From NCBI RefSeq assembly GCF_001436755.1, contig NZ_AYZD01000034.1:42270-106269 (forward strand): a DNA stretch of 64,000 nt. Direction: 5' to 3'. The notes below the pieces were generated by a model. It saw only the letters and a list, made by a program, of their open reading frames with translations. It did no database searches and was not told where the DNA came from. This document shows positions 20,987 to 29,933 of the stretch, piece after piece. This DNA comes from Liquorilactobacillus aquaticus DSM 21051 (GTDB lineage Bacteria; Bacillota; Bacilli; Lactobacillales; Lactobacillaceae). Position 1 is the first letter of the stretch. Each line of letters begins with the position of its first letter. Position numbers and translations under genes: made by a program.

Positions 20987-21964
20987 TTAAGACAACTTTT
21001 TTTCAAATTCGCGCACTGCGAGCTGATTTATTTGATATGCACTTTGATTAGCAGCAGCATATATTGGATCATTTTTAAGCTTGTATCTTATCAAAGAAGG
21101 CGCTTTATATCTCCTCGTAAATTCTGTGCGGAATTCAGGCTCCATTTTTTTAGGGATGTTAATATCTAATATATAATGCTTCGATCGTTTAGAATTCCAT
21201 TTTGCCCCGTTTTTACCCCTATAATCGTTCGCATCTGCATAATTAAAACTGGCGCCATTAACTACTCCGTTTTCATTTTCCTTAGATTCTTTTTCCGTTT
21301 CAATTTCATTAACAAAACTACCATTGTCGCTAAGAATAAACTCTGAATGGAAATTGACCACCACTTTGATATTTGTTTTCAAATAACCTCTAGGTCCTTG
21401 TCCATTTTTAGATTTACGTTTTTGGTGAAGACGCGCCGATTCCTTCAGAGAATATTGTTCTCTCCTTAATCCACTTAAATAGCATGCCAAAGCTGCTTCA
21501 TCATTCATGTTCAATCGTGAATAATGTTCCCTTATGAATTCCATTTGCTGCAACGAAATAACATAACGAAACTGATGAATTTTTTGGGCTAGCACTTGGT
21601 TTGAAGATACCGCCAATCCTTTGGGAAAAGCAATCTGAACTGTCTTTGCCAAATCATTCCAAAAAAAACTATCTGGAGTTATCTCTCCAAAAGACCGCAA
21701 TAATTTTTGGGTCTGTTTTCTACTTCCATCTAAGGTTTCCATTTCAACTATAGACATTAGTAAAGTAAGTTTATTTTGTGCATTTTCTTTCCGTTTGTTG
21801 ACCGCATAACTTCTCCACATTTGTGTGAAAAGTTTTGACCCTATCCGATTACTCTCATTTTTGTCGTTACTATAATTTTGCCCTTCGCTCAACCGTTGTT
21901 CTATCAGAACTTTGATACTTTCGAACGGCCAATGTATTGAATTTGCCTTACATACTTCCTGCAA
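20987..21964 (-). CDS. DUF3114-like protein of unknown function
   Basis: 325 residues. The middle part (HQFRYVISLQQMEFIREHY, LYKESARLHQ-like stretch, VVVNFHSEFILSDNGSFVNE, GVVNGASFNYA) matches what I remember of DUF3114 proteins of lactobacilli and streptococci, whose function is unknown. Basic, no signal peptide, no membrane segment. TTG start with AAGGTG five bases upstream, inside the end of the preceding frame. The frame is open 8 codons above the TTG and continues the previous ORF's helical pattern, so the two may once have been one gene split by a frameshift. Confidence 0.6.
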   Translation of the reverse strand: MQEVCKANSIHWPFESIKVLIEQRLSEGQNYSNDKNESNRIGSKLFTQMWRSYAVNKRKENAQNKLTLLMSIVEMETLDGSRKQTQKLLRSFGEITPDSFFWNDLAKTVQIAFPKGLAVSSNQVLAQKIHQFRYVISLQQMEFIREHYSRLNMNDEAALACYLSGLRREQYSLKESARLHQKRKSKNGQGPRGYLKTNIKVVVNFHSEFILSDNGSFVNEIETEKESKENENGVVNGASFNYADANDYRGKNGAKWNSKRSKHYILDINIPKKMEPEFRTEFTRRYKAPSLIRYKLKNDPIYAAANQSAYQINQLAVREFEKKLS

Positions 21965-21968
21965 AATT

Positions 21969-22244
21969 TCACCTTGATAAGATAAGATTCAGTTTTTTTA
22001 AATCTATCTTCAGATTCTTCACACTTTTTTTTATCAGTTGTTTCAACCAGCATTCATTGAGCCCTTCAGTCCAGTTTAAATTAAGAGTGCTTTTCCTTTC
22101 ACTTTCATATTTTTTAAGAGCTTGCATCGCACCTTGAATGTTGAGCCACATTTTTTTTAATTGCTCACTATTTTCCTTTAGAGAAATGATGTTTTTTTTG
22201 AGCGTTTTTTCTTTGCTTTTGCCTTGCAGGACAATTTTTCTCAC
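21969..22244 (-). CDS. Small helical Lys-rich protein, possible N-terminal piece of the DUF3114 gene
   Basis: 91 residues, GTG start without a clear ribosome site. All-helical and lysine-rich, with the segment LNLNWTEGLNECWLKQLIKK between two long helices. That helix-W-x-G-helix layout recalls small type VII-secretion partners (YwqH/DUF5082-like), but I have no sequence match. The start overlaps the previous stop (GTGA) and the end is 5 bases from the next frame. It could be a real partner gene or one segment of a broken longer gene. Confidence 0.45.
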   Translation of the reverse strand: MRKIVLQGKSKEKTLKKNIISLKENSEQLKKMWLNIQGAMQALKKYESERKSTLNLNWTEGLNECWLKQLIKKSVKNLKIDLKKLNLILSR

Positions 22245-22609
22245 CGTTTGATTATTTTTAATTTCAATTTTTTGCCAAATTTTTTTACACCACGGAAAGT
22301 TTTTTTCATTTTGGATAATATTCTTTTAAAAAAAAGCAAACGCATTGCGCATTCTCTGTTCTTTTTCCGTTCTCTTACACTTTTTTCGACCTTAAAGAAA
22401 AGAACATTAATCATACAAACTTGATCCACATAAACAAACATCCCATTAACGATGCTTAATTTGTTTGCATAATAATTTTCATCATATTTACTTTGCTTTT
22501 CACCAACCGTGTTCAAAGAATAAAGAATTTTTGCGCTTTGTTTTTTTAATTGTTCCTTTATTCTCTTTTCGGTTAGAAACTTTATCCTTAATAAGCATCT
22601 AGTGATCAT
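22241..22609 (-). pseudogene. Upstream fragment of the same locus
   Basis: 122-codon frame, very Lys/Arg-rich at its end (KKFGKKLKLKIIKR). Its ATG directly abuts AGAGGA, so spacing is wrong. About 40 bases upstream is a perfect AGGAGG (22651-22646) with no start codon at proper distance; a frame there (NRSNWEKAEE, then a stop) is cut short. I read this as a degraded gene start. A small real gene cannot be excluded. Confidence 0.35.
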
Positions 22610-22713
22610 TCCTCTGCCTTCTCCCAGTTAGACCGATTTAACAGTCCTCCTAAAGTAACTCTATAAAACTCCTTTCATAAGTGCAATAAAAAAACACTGC
22701 CGTTCTGAAAACA

Positions 22714-22759
22714 CAAAAAAAGCAAGAAATTAATTAAAGTCAGAACTTCATCCTGCTTC
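22714..22759 (-). terminator. Probable terminator after the dehydratase/activase gene
   Basis: Imperfect hairpin AAGCAGGATGAAGTT/AATTTCTTGCTT followed by seven T on the minus strand, about 100 bases behind the gene. Confidence 0.5.
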
Positions 22760-22861
22760 AGTCATTTTCTTACTCTTCACAACTAAAAAGATTTGCTAGT
22801 CAGTGTTGGAATATATTAACCGCTTTATTTACTCTAAAAAAATCCTTTTTGAAGACCTTTA

Positions 22862-25800
22862 TTATCTCACTAAATTTTTGTTTGCAGTTGCTAGCATTAA
22901 TCGTATCCGATTAAGCTGATTAACAAAGGAAACACTAGGATCATAGTCAATCATTGTAATGTTCGCACCTGGATACTGGCTACGCAGCTCCTTCACGACT
23001 CCTTTGCCTACAATATGATTGGGTAGGCATCCAAAGGGCTGCATACAGACGATATTATTAATTCCCATTTTTAAGCACTCTATCATTTCTCCCGTCAAGA
23101 ACCAGCCTTCACCAGTTTGATTACCCAACGATAAAATAGCACTTGCATCGTCTGCCATTTGTTCAATTGCTTCGATCCCTGTAAACCTATTAGATGCTTT
23201 TAGTGCCACATTCATCGGTTTTTCACACCATTTGATTACTTTGAGAGCTAACTCTGCAAAGAGCTTACTTTTGCCTGAAAATCCTAGATGATCGTGTCGA
23301 TAAATTTGATTATATAAAGAATAATTCATAAACCCGACAATATCAGGACAAATAACCTCTGCACCCTCCTCTTCAAGGAGACGAACGATATTGTTATTCG
23401 CAATTGGTGAGTATTTGACAAGTATTTCTCCTACAATACCAACTCTTGGTTTTTTTATATCTCTAAGCGGTAAGTTGTCAAAGTCTCTTACAATGTTTTG
23501 CACATTTCGCTTAAATTCTCGAAAACTACCATTGATCACATTTTTTCTGACACGCTTCAACCATGCTGCATGTAACTTATCAACTTGTCCAAGCTGAATC
23601 TCATACGGTCTAGTTCGATAAACAACCCTTTCGAACAGATCTCCATATAAAAACGCCAAAGCAGTTCTTTTTGCAAGCGGGATCGTCAGTTTAAAACCAG
23701 GTGTTTCTTCAACCCCTTGATTACCAAGTGAAACAGAAACAACTGGAACCTGTCCAAAACCGGCATCATTTAAAGCCTTCCGAATTAATGGAATATAATT
23801 TGTTGCCCGGCAACCGCCCCCGGTTTGGCTCATCATGACTGAAGTATTATTGACATCATATTTTCCACTTTTTAACGCTTCAAGCATTTGACCTATTGTT
23901 ATGATTGCTGGATAACAAGCATCATTATTAACATATTTAGTCCCCATATCAACAGCGTTAGAATCTTTTACAGGTAAATTAACCACATTATATCCAGAAG
24001 CCTGCAGAGCAACATCTACCAGCTGTGCTTGGTGAATCGGTGATAACATTGGCATTAATAATGTATGCTTTTTTTTCATTTCTTTAGTAAACTTAACTGG
24101 CTGCGGAAGATCATAAAGTTTTTTAGGCTCAACATGCTGTGCATGCCGCTCATTAACAGCTGCCTTTAAGGAACGAAGTCTAATTCTAATCGCACCAACG
24201 TTAGTTCCTTCATCAATTTTAAGAACAGTATATAGTCTATTATGCTGTGCAAGTATTTCTTCAACCTGATCTGTTGTTATTGCATCAATCCCGCATCCAA
24301 AAGAGTTTAACTGTACAAACTCCAACTCAGGTGTTTTTGCAGCAACTTTAGCGGCTGCAAACAAACGTGAGTGATAGGTCCATTGATTGACAACTCTCAG
24401 TCCTGCAACATCTTCCATGTGTGAAATACTGTCCTCTGTCAAAACATGAAATCCTTCTGCAGCAATAATCTGCGAGATCCCATGATTTATCTGTGGGTCT
24501 AAATGATAGGGGCGGCCCGCTAAAACTATTCCTTTTTGATGATTTTGTCGCATTAGACGTAAGGTTTCTTCACCACGATTTTGAACCCATTGTTTGAATT
24601 TCTTCAGTTCTTTATAACCCTCTTCAAGTGCATCTTCTACTTCACCAAGCGTCACACCCTTATCTTTAAAGGTTTCATATAAATTACGTGCAGCTGATTT
24701 ATGGTCGTTAAGATTTAAATAAGGATTACGATAGTCGATTTCTCCACTACGAATCTGATCAACATTGTTGCGGATAACATCTGGATAAGATTGGACGATT
24801 GGACAATTATAATGATTATCTGCATTCTTGCTTTCTTTGCGTTCAAAAACGATACTTGGGTAAAAAATTGTTTTAATGCCGCGGTCGATCAGCCATTGTA
24901 CATGACCATGCACCATTTTAGCTGGATAACAAACTGTATCACTAGGAATCGTCTCGATGCCCTTCTCATACATCTGCTCACTCGATCGAGTTGAAAGTTG
25001 CGCTCGAATACCCAGTTTTTTAAAGAAAACAGCCCATAAAGGATAATTTTCATAAATGTTCAAAACACGAGGTATCCCAATAATTCCGCGAGTCGCTAAT
25101 CGTTTGCGTAACGGACGATAATCAAAAAGATGGTGATATTTTTCCTTGACTAGATTAACTCGCTGATCTTGCGGTTGCAACTTGATTCGAAGACCCTTTT
25201 CACATCTATTGCCTGTTATAAATTTGCGCCCATCATTAAAAACAGTAATTGTCAACAGGCAATTGTTTTCACAGCGTCCACAATGATCAAATTGTCTCGT
25301 AGATGAGAGTCCATCCATTTCTTCTGTTGTCAAGAGACTGGAAACATCTCCAGCTTTAGAACGCTCCTGGGCAATTAATGCTGCTCCATACGCCCCCATC
25401 AAGCCTGCAATATTGGGGCGAATCACATCTTGCCCGCTTAACTTTTCAAACGCCCGTAACACAGCTTCGTTATAGAAAGTTCCACCCTGACAAACAATAT
25501 GTTTACCTAAATCTTTAGCGCTGCGTGCTTTGATAACTTTGAATAATGCATTTTTGATGACTGAAATTGATAAGCCCGCAGAAATATCTCCCACAGAGGA
25601 GCCCTCTTTTTGTGCTTGTTTTACTTTTGATTGCATAAAAACAGTACAACGTGAGCCTAAATCAGCTGGATTTTTTGTTAATAATGCTATCTGCGCAAAC
25701 TTCTTCACATCATACTTCAAAGAATTCGCAAAAGTTTCAATAAAAGATCCACATCCTGAAGAACATGCTTCATTCAACTGAATGGTTGACAATGCACCAT

Positions 25801-27103
25801 TTTTAACATGCATTGCCTTCATGTCTTGACCACCTATATCCAAAATAAAATCAACGTCTGGCATAAAATAATGAGCCGCCTTATAATGTGCCACAGTCTC
25901 AACTTCACCCAAATCAGCTTTTAATGCACTCTTTATTAGTTTTTCGCCATAACCAGTAGTACATGTCTTTACAATTTTTACTTTGCTAGGCAAGTGGAGA
26001 TACATCTCTTTTAAAATGGTAATTGTTTTTTTTAACGGATCACCCTCGTTGTTTCCATACCACGTATATAATAATTTATGATCCTCACCCATCAAAACAA
26101 TTTTTGTTGTAGTTGAACCAGCATCTATACCTAAAAAGGCATCTCCATGATAAGTTGCAAGGTCTCCCTTTTCAACCCGTGCTTTTTGATGCCGCTCTCT
26201 AAATTTTTGTAATTCCTTTTCATCCTTAAACAACGGGGGAAGCGTCTTTGTCGGTTTCAAATTCTGACTATCTGCTTCATCTAAGTGTTCTATTAACTGA
26301 GCAATTGTTGTTGGAGACTTGCCTTCTGCGTAGAGTGCTGCTCCTTTAGCCACAAAAAGCTGCGGATTTTTTGGAAAGATTGTATTTTCAGAGGATAAGT
26401 TCAATGTTTCAATAAACCGTTGTCGCAATTCGCTCATGAAATAAAGAGGCCCACCTAAGAAAGCAACTTTGCCAGTTATCTTGTGACCGGAAGCCAAACC
26501 CGCAATTGTTTGATTGACAACTGCTTGAAAAATACTGGCTGCCAAATCTTCTTTACGTGCACCATCATTAACCAGCGGTTGAATATCCGTCTTGGCAAAA
26601 ACACCACACCGTGAGGCAATTGGATAAATCGTTTCATATCCCTTGGCCAATTCATTCAACCCTGCTGCATCTGTCTTCAGTAACGTCGCCATTTGATCAA
26701 TAAAAGCACCGGTTCCGCCAGCACAACTGCCATTCATTCTTTGCTCCAATGAAGCGCCAAAAAAAGTAATTTTAGCGTCTTCACCGCCTAATTCGATTGC
26801 AACATTCGTTTCTGGAATTACTGTTTCAACTGTTTTAGTACATGCAATAACTTCTTGAACAAATGTTAGCCCAAGCGTCTCTGCTAATCCCATTCCGCCA
26901 GAACCAGTAATTGTGAATGAAATTGGTTGCTGTTTTCCAATTACTTGTGCTGCTTCGCTCAGAACTCTCCTGCTTGCTTTTTTCACATCAGAAAAATGGC
27001 GTTGGTAGGTCTCGTACAGAGAATTGTTCTGTTCATCTAATATCACAACTTTAACAGTTGTTGACCCAACATCTATTCCACCACGTAGTTTCTGTCTACC
27101 CAT
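22862..27103 (-). CDS. Giant 2-hydroxyacyl-CoA dehydratase/activase-like protein
   Basis: 1413 residues in four parts: two BadF/HgdC-type ATPase activase domains, each starting with its own GIDxGSTTxK phosphate loop (near 10 and 326) and each carrying a cluster-binding cysteine in NGSCAGGTGAF and NEACSSGCGSF; a cysteine cluster CGRCENNC ... GNRCEKG around 615-640; then a DUF2229 region and an HgdB-like dehydratase part with conserved CYPA motifs. Related to the YjiL/COG1924-COG3580-COG3581 proteins. Known relatives use ATP and an [4Fe-4S] cluster to inject an electron into a partner; the substrate in lactobacilli is not known. ATG at 27103 has better spacing to AGGGGG than GTG at 27106. Divergent tetR is the likely regulator. 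Confidence 0.85.
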   Translation of the reverse strand: MGRQKLRGGIDVGSTTVKVVILDEQNNSLYETYQRHFSDVKKASRRVLSEAAQVIGKQQPISFTITGSGGMGLAETLGLTFVQEVIACTKTVETVIPETNVAIELGGEDAKITFFGASLEQRMNGSCAGGTGAFIDQMATLLKTDAAGLNELAKGYETIYPIASRCGVFAKTDIQPLVNDGARKEDLAASIFQAVVNQTIAGLASGHKITGKVAFLGGPLYFMSELRQRFIETLNLSSENTIFPKNPQLFVAKGAALYAEGKSPTTIAQLIEHLDEADSQNLKPTKTLPPLFKDEKELQKFRERHQKARVEKGDLATYHGDAFLGIDAGSTTTKIVLMGEDHKLLYTWYGNNEGDPLKKTITILKEMYLHLPSKVKIVKTCTTGYGEKLIKSALKADLGEVETVAHYKAAHYFMPDVDFILDIGGQDMKAMHVKNGALSTIQLNEACSSGCGSFIETFANSLKYDVKKFAQIALLTKNPADLGSRCTVFMQSKVKQAQKEGSSVGDISAGLSISVIKNALFKVIKARSAKDLGKHIVCQGGTFYNEAVLRAFEKLSGQDVIRPNIAGLMGAYGAALIAQERSKAGDVSSLLTTEEMDGLSSTRQFDHCGRCENNCLLTITVFNDGRKFITGNRCEKGLRIKLQPQDQRVNLVKEKYHHLFDYRPLRKRLATRGIIGIPRVLNIYENYPLWAVFFKKLGIRAQLSTRSSEQMYEKGIETIPSDTVCYPAKMVHGHVQWLIDRGIKTIFYPSIVFERKESKNADNHYNCPIVQSYPDVIRNNVDQIRSGEIDYRNPYLNLNDHKSAARNLYETFKDKGVTLGEVEDALEEGYKELKKFKQWVQNRGEETLRLMRQNHQKGIVLAGRPYHLDPQINHGISQIIAAEGFHVLTEDSISHMEDVAGLRVVNQWTYHSRLFAAAKVAAKTPELEFVQLNSFGCGIDAITTDQVEEILAQHNRLYTVLKIDEGTNVGAIRIRLRSLKAAVNERHAQHVEPKKLYDLPQPVKFTKEMKKKHTLLMPMLSPIHQAQLVDVALQASGYNVVNLPVKDSNAVDMGTKYVNNDACYPAIITIGQMLEALKSGKYDVNNTSVMMSQTGGGCRATNYIPLIRKALNDAGFGQVPVVSVSLGNQGVEETPGFKLTIPLAKRTALAFLYGDLFERVVYRTRPYEIQLGQVDKLHAAWLKRVRKNVINGSFREFKRNVQNIVRDFDNLPLRDIKKPRVGIVGEILVKYSPIANNNIVRLLEEEGAEVICPDIVGFMNYSLYNQIYRHDHLGFSGKSKLFAELALKVIKWCEKPMNVALKASNRFTGIEAIEQMADDASAILSLGNQTGEGWFLTGEMIECLKMGINNIVCMQPFGCLPNHIVGKGVVKELRSQYPGANITMIDYDPSVSFVNQLNRIRLMLATANKNLVR

Positions 27104-27134
27104 CACTTACCCCCTGAGATCACTTTAAACTTTT

Positions 27135-27180
27135 CGATATCCAGCACCGTGTTGAATAACCAACACCGTGTTGCTATACT
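27135..27180. promoter_or_regulatory. Divergent promoters with two palindromic TetR operators
   Basis: Two 13-bp sites, CAGCACCGTGTTG (27142-27154) and CAACACCGTGTTG (27161-27173), the second a perfect palindrome around one base, with centres 19 bp apart. The plus promoter is TTGAAT (27152-27157), 17 bp, TATACT (27175-27180): site 1 covers its -35 and site 2 its spacer. A weaker minus promoter, TTGGTT (27163-27158) with GATATC (27141-27136), also overlaps both. Binding would repress both genes. Confidence 0.75.
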
Positions 27181-27288
27181 TACTTTATATTGTAAGCAAT
27201 TCAGAACAGCATGCAATCATCAATCTTCTGCATTTTGCTCGTTATGCAACAAATACAGATAATCTGTTGTTTTTAATGGAGGTGTTTT

Positions 27289-27894
27289 ATGAGTAAACAG
27301 GACTTACGTATTATACGCACAAAAACAATGATCTTTAACGCCTTTATTGATTTGATTGAAAAAAAGGGATTCGACAACATTACAATCCAAGATATTGCTG
27401 ATAAAGCAATGATCAATCGATCTACTTTCTATGCACACTTTAAAGACAAACAAGATGTTTATGAACAAATCTTCTCATTCATATTAAATCCGCTTTTCAA
27501 AAAGCTAGAGCAAGACATACTCGAAGATGGTAGCATAATTCAGAAACAAAAATTAGTCGAATTATTAACAACCGCCTTTCTTATGATTAAGGAAAATAAA
27601 AAATTCTATCTGATTGCTACTGAAGGCAGAAACAATCTTATTCTGACCGATGCATTTTCTGATTTTTTGAGAAACCACTATACTAAGATCTTTGCAAAAT
27701 TGCGCATCGAAGAAGATGATATTGTTATGCCGACTGATTTCATAATTTCTTACATGATTTCTACTTTCATGGGAACAATTCATTGGTGGTTGCATTCTGA
27801 TTTTAAGCTTCCCCCTGAACATATGGCCCACCTCATCATCAAATTGCTCCACAATGGCAATTTAACTGTCCTAGGAGTTAAAGTAAAGAAATAG
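27289..27894 (+). CDS. TetR-family transcriptional regulator
   Basis: 201 residues. The N-terminal helix-turn-helix reads KKGFDNITIQDIADKAMINRSTFYAHFKDK (about 24-54), a textbook TetR domain. The C-terminal domain carries the TetR_C_7-type layout with the closing FMGTIHWWLHSDF segment. ATG with GGAGGTG. Divergent from the activase gene, 185 bp apart, with twin palindromes between; self-repression and control of the neighbour are inferred from that. Confidence 0.92.
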   Translation: MSKQDLRIIRTKTMIFNAFIDLIEKKGFDNITIQDIADKAMINRSTFYAHFKDKQDVYEQIFSFILNPLFKKLEQDILEDGSIIQKQKLVELLTTAFLMIKENKKFYLIATEGRNNLILTDAFSDFLRNHYTKIFAKLRIEEDDIVMPTDFIISYMISTFMGTIHWWLHSDFKLPPEHMAHLIIKLLHNGNLTVLGVKVKK

Positions 27895-27942
27895 TATCAA
27901 AATCGCCTTTTTCTCAAAGGCAATCTTGATACTATTTTTTTA
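27890..27942 (+). terminator. Terminator after tetR
   Basis: Stem ATAGTATCAA...GCCTTT/AAAGGC...TTGATACTAT, about 20 bp with two mismatches, loop of five, then seven T. The tetR stop codon lies in the left arm. Confidence 0.9.
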
Positions 27943-28105
27943 TTTATCTAATTACTGATTACATTTTCTAAAATATTTTTATATCAAACTGACAGTAGTT
28001 ACTCCATCAAACGCTTGATGCTCAACACAATTTTACTAAATATCTACTTCATTTTTAAACGATTTCAAAAAAATTAGACAGCTTTTCCTGCTATTATACG
28101 TAATA

Positions 28106-28138
28106 TAAAAAAACACTCCTCAAAATAAGCGAGAAGTG
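28106..28138 (-). terminator. Terminator after rpsI
   Basis: Eight-bp stem CACTTCTC/GAGGAGTG (one G-T pair), 9-nt loop, seven T on the minus strand. Confidence 0.85.
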
Positions 28139-28164
28139 CTTTGAAGCGTTGATAAAAAATAATA

Positions 28165-28557
28165 TTAACGTTTTGAAAATTGTGGAGCCTTACGAGCTTT
28201 CTTAAGACCTGGTTTCTTACGTTCTTTCATACGTGCATCACGAGTTAATAAACCAGCACGTTTCAAAACGCCACGGAAATCTGGGTCGATTTCAAGCAAA
28301 GCACGAGCAATCCCATGACGAACTGCACCGGCTTGACCAGAAAAGCCCCCGCCATTAACATTCACAGAAACATCATATGAACCTGTTGTTTCTGTAGCTT
28401 CAAATGGCTGAACCATAACTTTACGTAAGTTAGCAAATGGAATATATTCTTCTGCAGGTTTGCCGTTCATTGTAATTTTACCTGTTCCGGGTGTTAAAAT
28501 AACACGCGCAACAGAATCTTTACGACGGCCTGTTCCTCTATATTGTACTTGAGCCAA
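28165..28557 (-). CDS. rpsI: 30S ribosomal protein S9
   Basis: 130 residues, family length. Begins [18 protein letters not shown] and ends in the invariant [12 protein letters not shown] tail, whose last Lys-Arg contacts P-site tRNA. TTG start with AGGAGG upstream. Cotranscribed behind rplM as usual, ending in a terminator. Confidence 0.97.
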   Translation of the reverse strand: MAQVQYRGTGRRKDSVARVILTPGTGKITMNGKPAEEYIPFANLRKVMVQPFEATETTGSYDVSVNVNGGGFSGQAGAVRHGIARALLEIDPDFRGVLKRAGLLTRDARMKERKKPGLKKARKAPQFSKR

Positions 28558-28569
28558 TTAAGTTTCCTC

Positions 28570-29013
28570 CTAGATTAAGTTTGTGATATCCAATACTTCT
28601 GGTTTTTGAGCTTCATGCTTGTGATCTGCACCACGATAAACATGCAACTTCTTAGCTTGTGCTTTTCCGAGTGTTCCTTTTGGAAGCATTCCTTTAATTG
28701 ATAAAGCAATTAACTTCTCAGGATCATTTTGACGGAATTCGCCAGCAGTACGGCTCTTCAAACCACCTGGATGATCTGTATGATGATAATAAACTTTACG
28801 TTCTGCTTTATGACCTGTCAAAGCAATCTTTTCTGCATTAATGACAATAACGAAATCACCTGTATCAACGTTAGGCGTAAATGTTGGCTTATTCTTGCCA
28901 CGCAAGACAGAAGCCACAACTGAGGACAAACGTCCCAGTGGAACATCAGTTGCATCTACGACATACCATTTACGTTCCACTTCACCTGGTTTTGCAATAT
29001 ATGTTGTACGCAC
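28570..29013 (-). CDS. rplM: 50S ribosomal protein L13
   Basis: 147 residues, family length, with the [20 protein letters not shown] start and the [20 protein letters not shown] motif. An early assembly protein of the large subunit. GTG start with GGAGG. Own promoter and a short structured leader precede it. Confidence 0.97.
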   Translation of the reverse strand: MRTTYIAKPGEVERKWYVVDATDVPLGRLSSVVASVLRGKNKPTFTPNVDTGDFVIVINAEKIALTGHKAERKVYYHHTDHPGGLKSRTAGEFRQNDPEKLIALSIKGMLPKGTLGKAQAKKLHVYRGADHKHEAQKPEVLDITNLI

Positions 29014-29019
29014 GTTTTA

Positions 29020-29092
29020 TTTCCTCCATTTTTATATGCTTGTTTGACACAAAATAAGTTTCCGGGGCCTACTGTGGGGCAAACAATACCAG
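29020..29092 (-). promoter_or_regulatory. L13 leader of the rplM-rpsI operon (candidate)
   Basis: The roughly 78-nt leader carries GCCCCACAGTAGGCCCCGG-like paired segments just before the rplM ribosome site. Its place and motifs fit the L13 autoregulatory leader of Firmicutes, in which L13 binds its own mRNA. Assignment is from memory of that motif. Confidence 0.55.
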
Positions 29093-29097
29093 ATACT

Positions 29098-29126
29098 ATG
29101 ATACTTTTTTTATCCCATAAAGTCAA
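29098..29126 (-). promoter_or_regulatory. Promoter of rplM-rpsI
   Basis: -35 TTGACT (29126-29121), 17-bp spacer, -10 TATCAT (29103-29098), 10 bases behind the truA stop. Confidence 0.7.
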
Positions 29127-29136
29127 TGATTAAAAA

Positions 29137-29916
29137 TCAATTAGTTATATTGTTTGCAGCGTTTTCTTTATAATAAACTTTTTTCAAGTACAAACCACTT
29201 GCTGGGGCAGTTGCTCGACATTGATTGCGATCTTTTACTTCATACAATCTTAAAAAGTCATGGACCGGTCGCTTTCTGTTCCCAATTTCGAGTAAAGCAG
29301 CTACCATGATTCTTACTTGATTATATAAAAAGCCATTACCATAAAATTCAAAAATAATTTCTTTATTTTCAAGATCTTGTTTGATAGTAGCATCATAGAT
29401 AGTTCTGACATGACTTTTTGTCTGACTCCCAGAAGCAACAAAGCTTGAGAAATCATGCGTTCCAATCACATCAGGTAAGGCTTTCTTCATCAACTCCAAA
29501 TCTAAAGAATACTTATAGTGGCCCGTGTAAAAACGTTTGAACGGATTAACAAATCTACCTAAGCTAACCCGATATAAATAACGTTTGCCATGAGTTGTGA
29601 AACGCGCATGGAATGTTGAGGCGACTTTTTTTGCATCTAAAATTTCAATATCCAACGGCAAAAGACTGTTCAGTCCATTTACTATTCCCTTCTCCGGAAT
29701 ATCATTCTCAAGGTCAAAATGAATAACCTGCCCCAACGCATGTACCCCCGCATCTGTTCTTCCCGAACCAAAAATATGCACAAAGGAAGCCGCTGTGCTC
29801 ATTTTGTTAACAGCTGTTTCGAGCACAGACTGAACAGTCCGCTGATTAGGCTGGCTCTGAAAACCCGCAAATTTAGTTCCATCATACGCTAGAGTCACCA
29901 TATATCTATTCGTCAT
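29137..29916 (-). CDS. truA: tRNA pseudouridine(38-40) synthase
   Basis: 259 residues. Catalytic Asp55 lies in [17 protein letters not shown] and the [13 protein letters not shown] motif complete the TruA fold. Isomerises U38-U40 of tRNA anticodon arms. It is the last gene of the ecfA1-ecfA2-ecfT-truA unit, an arrangement common in lactobacilli and bacilli, 17 bp behind ecfT. Confidence 0.95.
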   Translation of the reverse strand: MTNRYMVTLAYDGTKFAGFQSQPNQRTVQSVLETAVNKMSTAASFVHIFGSGRTDAGVHALGQVIHFDLENDIPEKGIVNGLNSLLPLDIEILDAKKVASTFHARFTTHGKRYLYRVSLGRFVNPFKRFYTGHYKYSLDLELMKKALPDVIGTHDFSSFVASGSQTKSHVRTIYDATIKQDLENKEIIFEFYGNGFLYNQVRIMVAALLEIGNRKRPVHDFLRLYEVKDRNQCRATAPASGLYLKKVYYKENAANNITN

Positions 29917-29933
29917 CTTTTTTCACCATTCCA

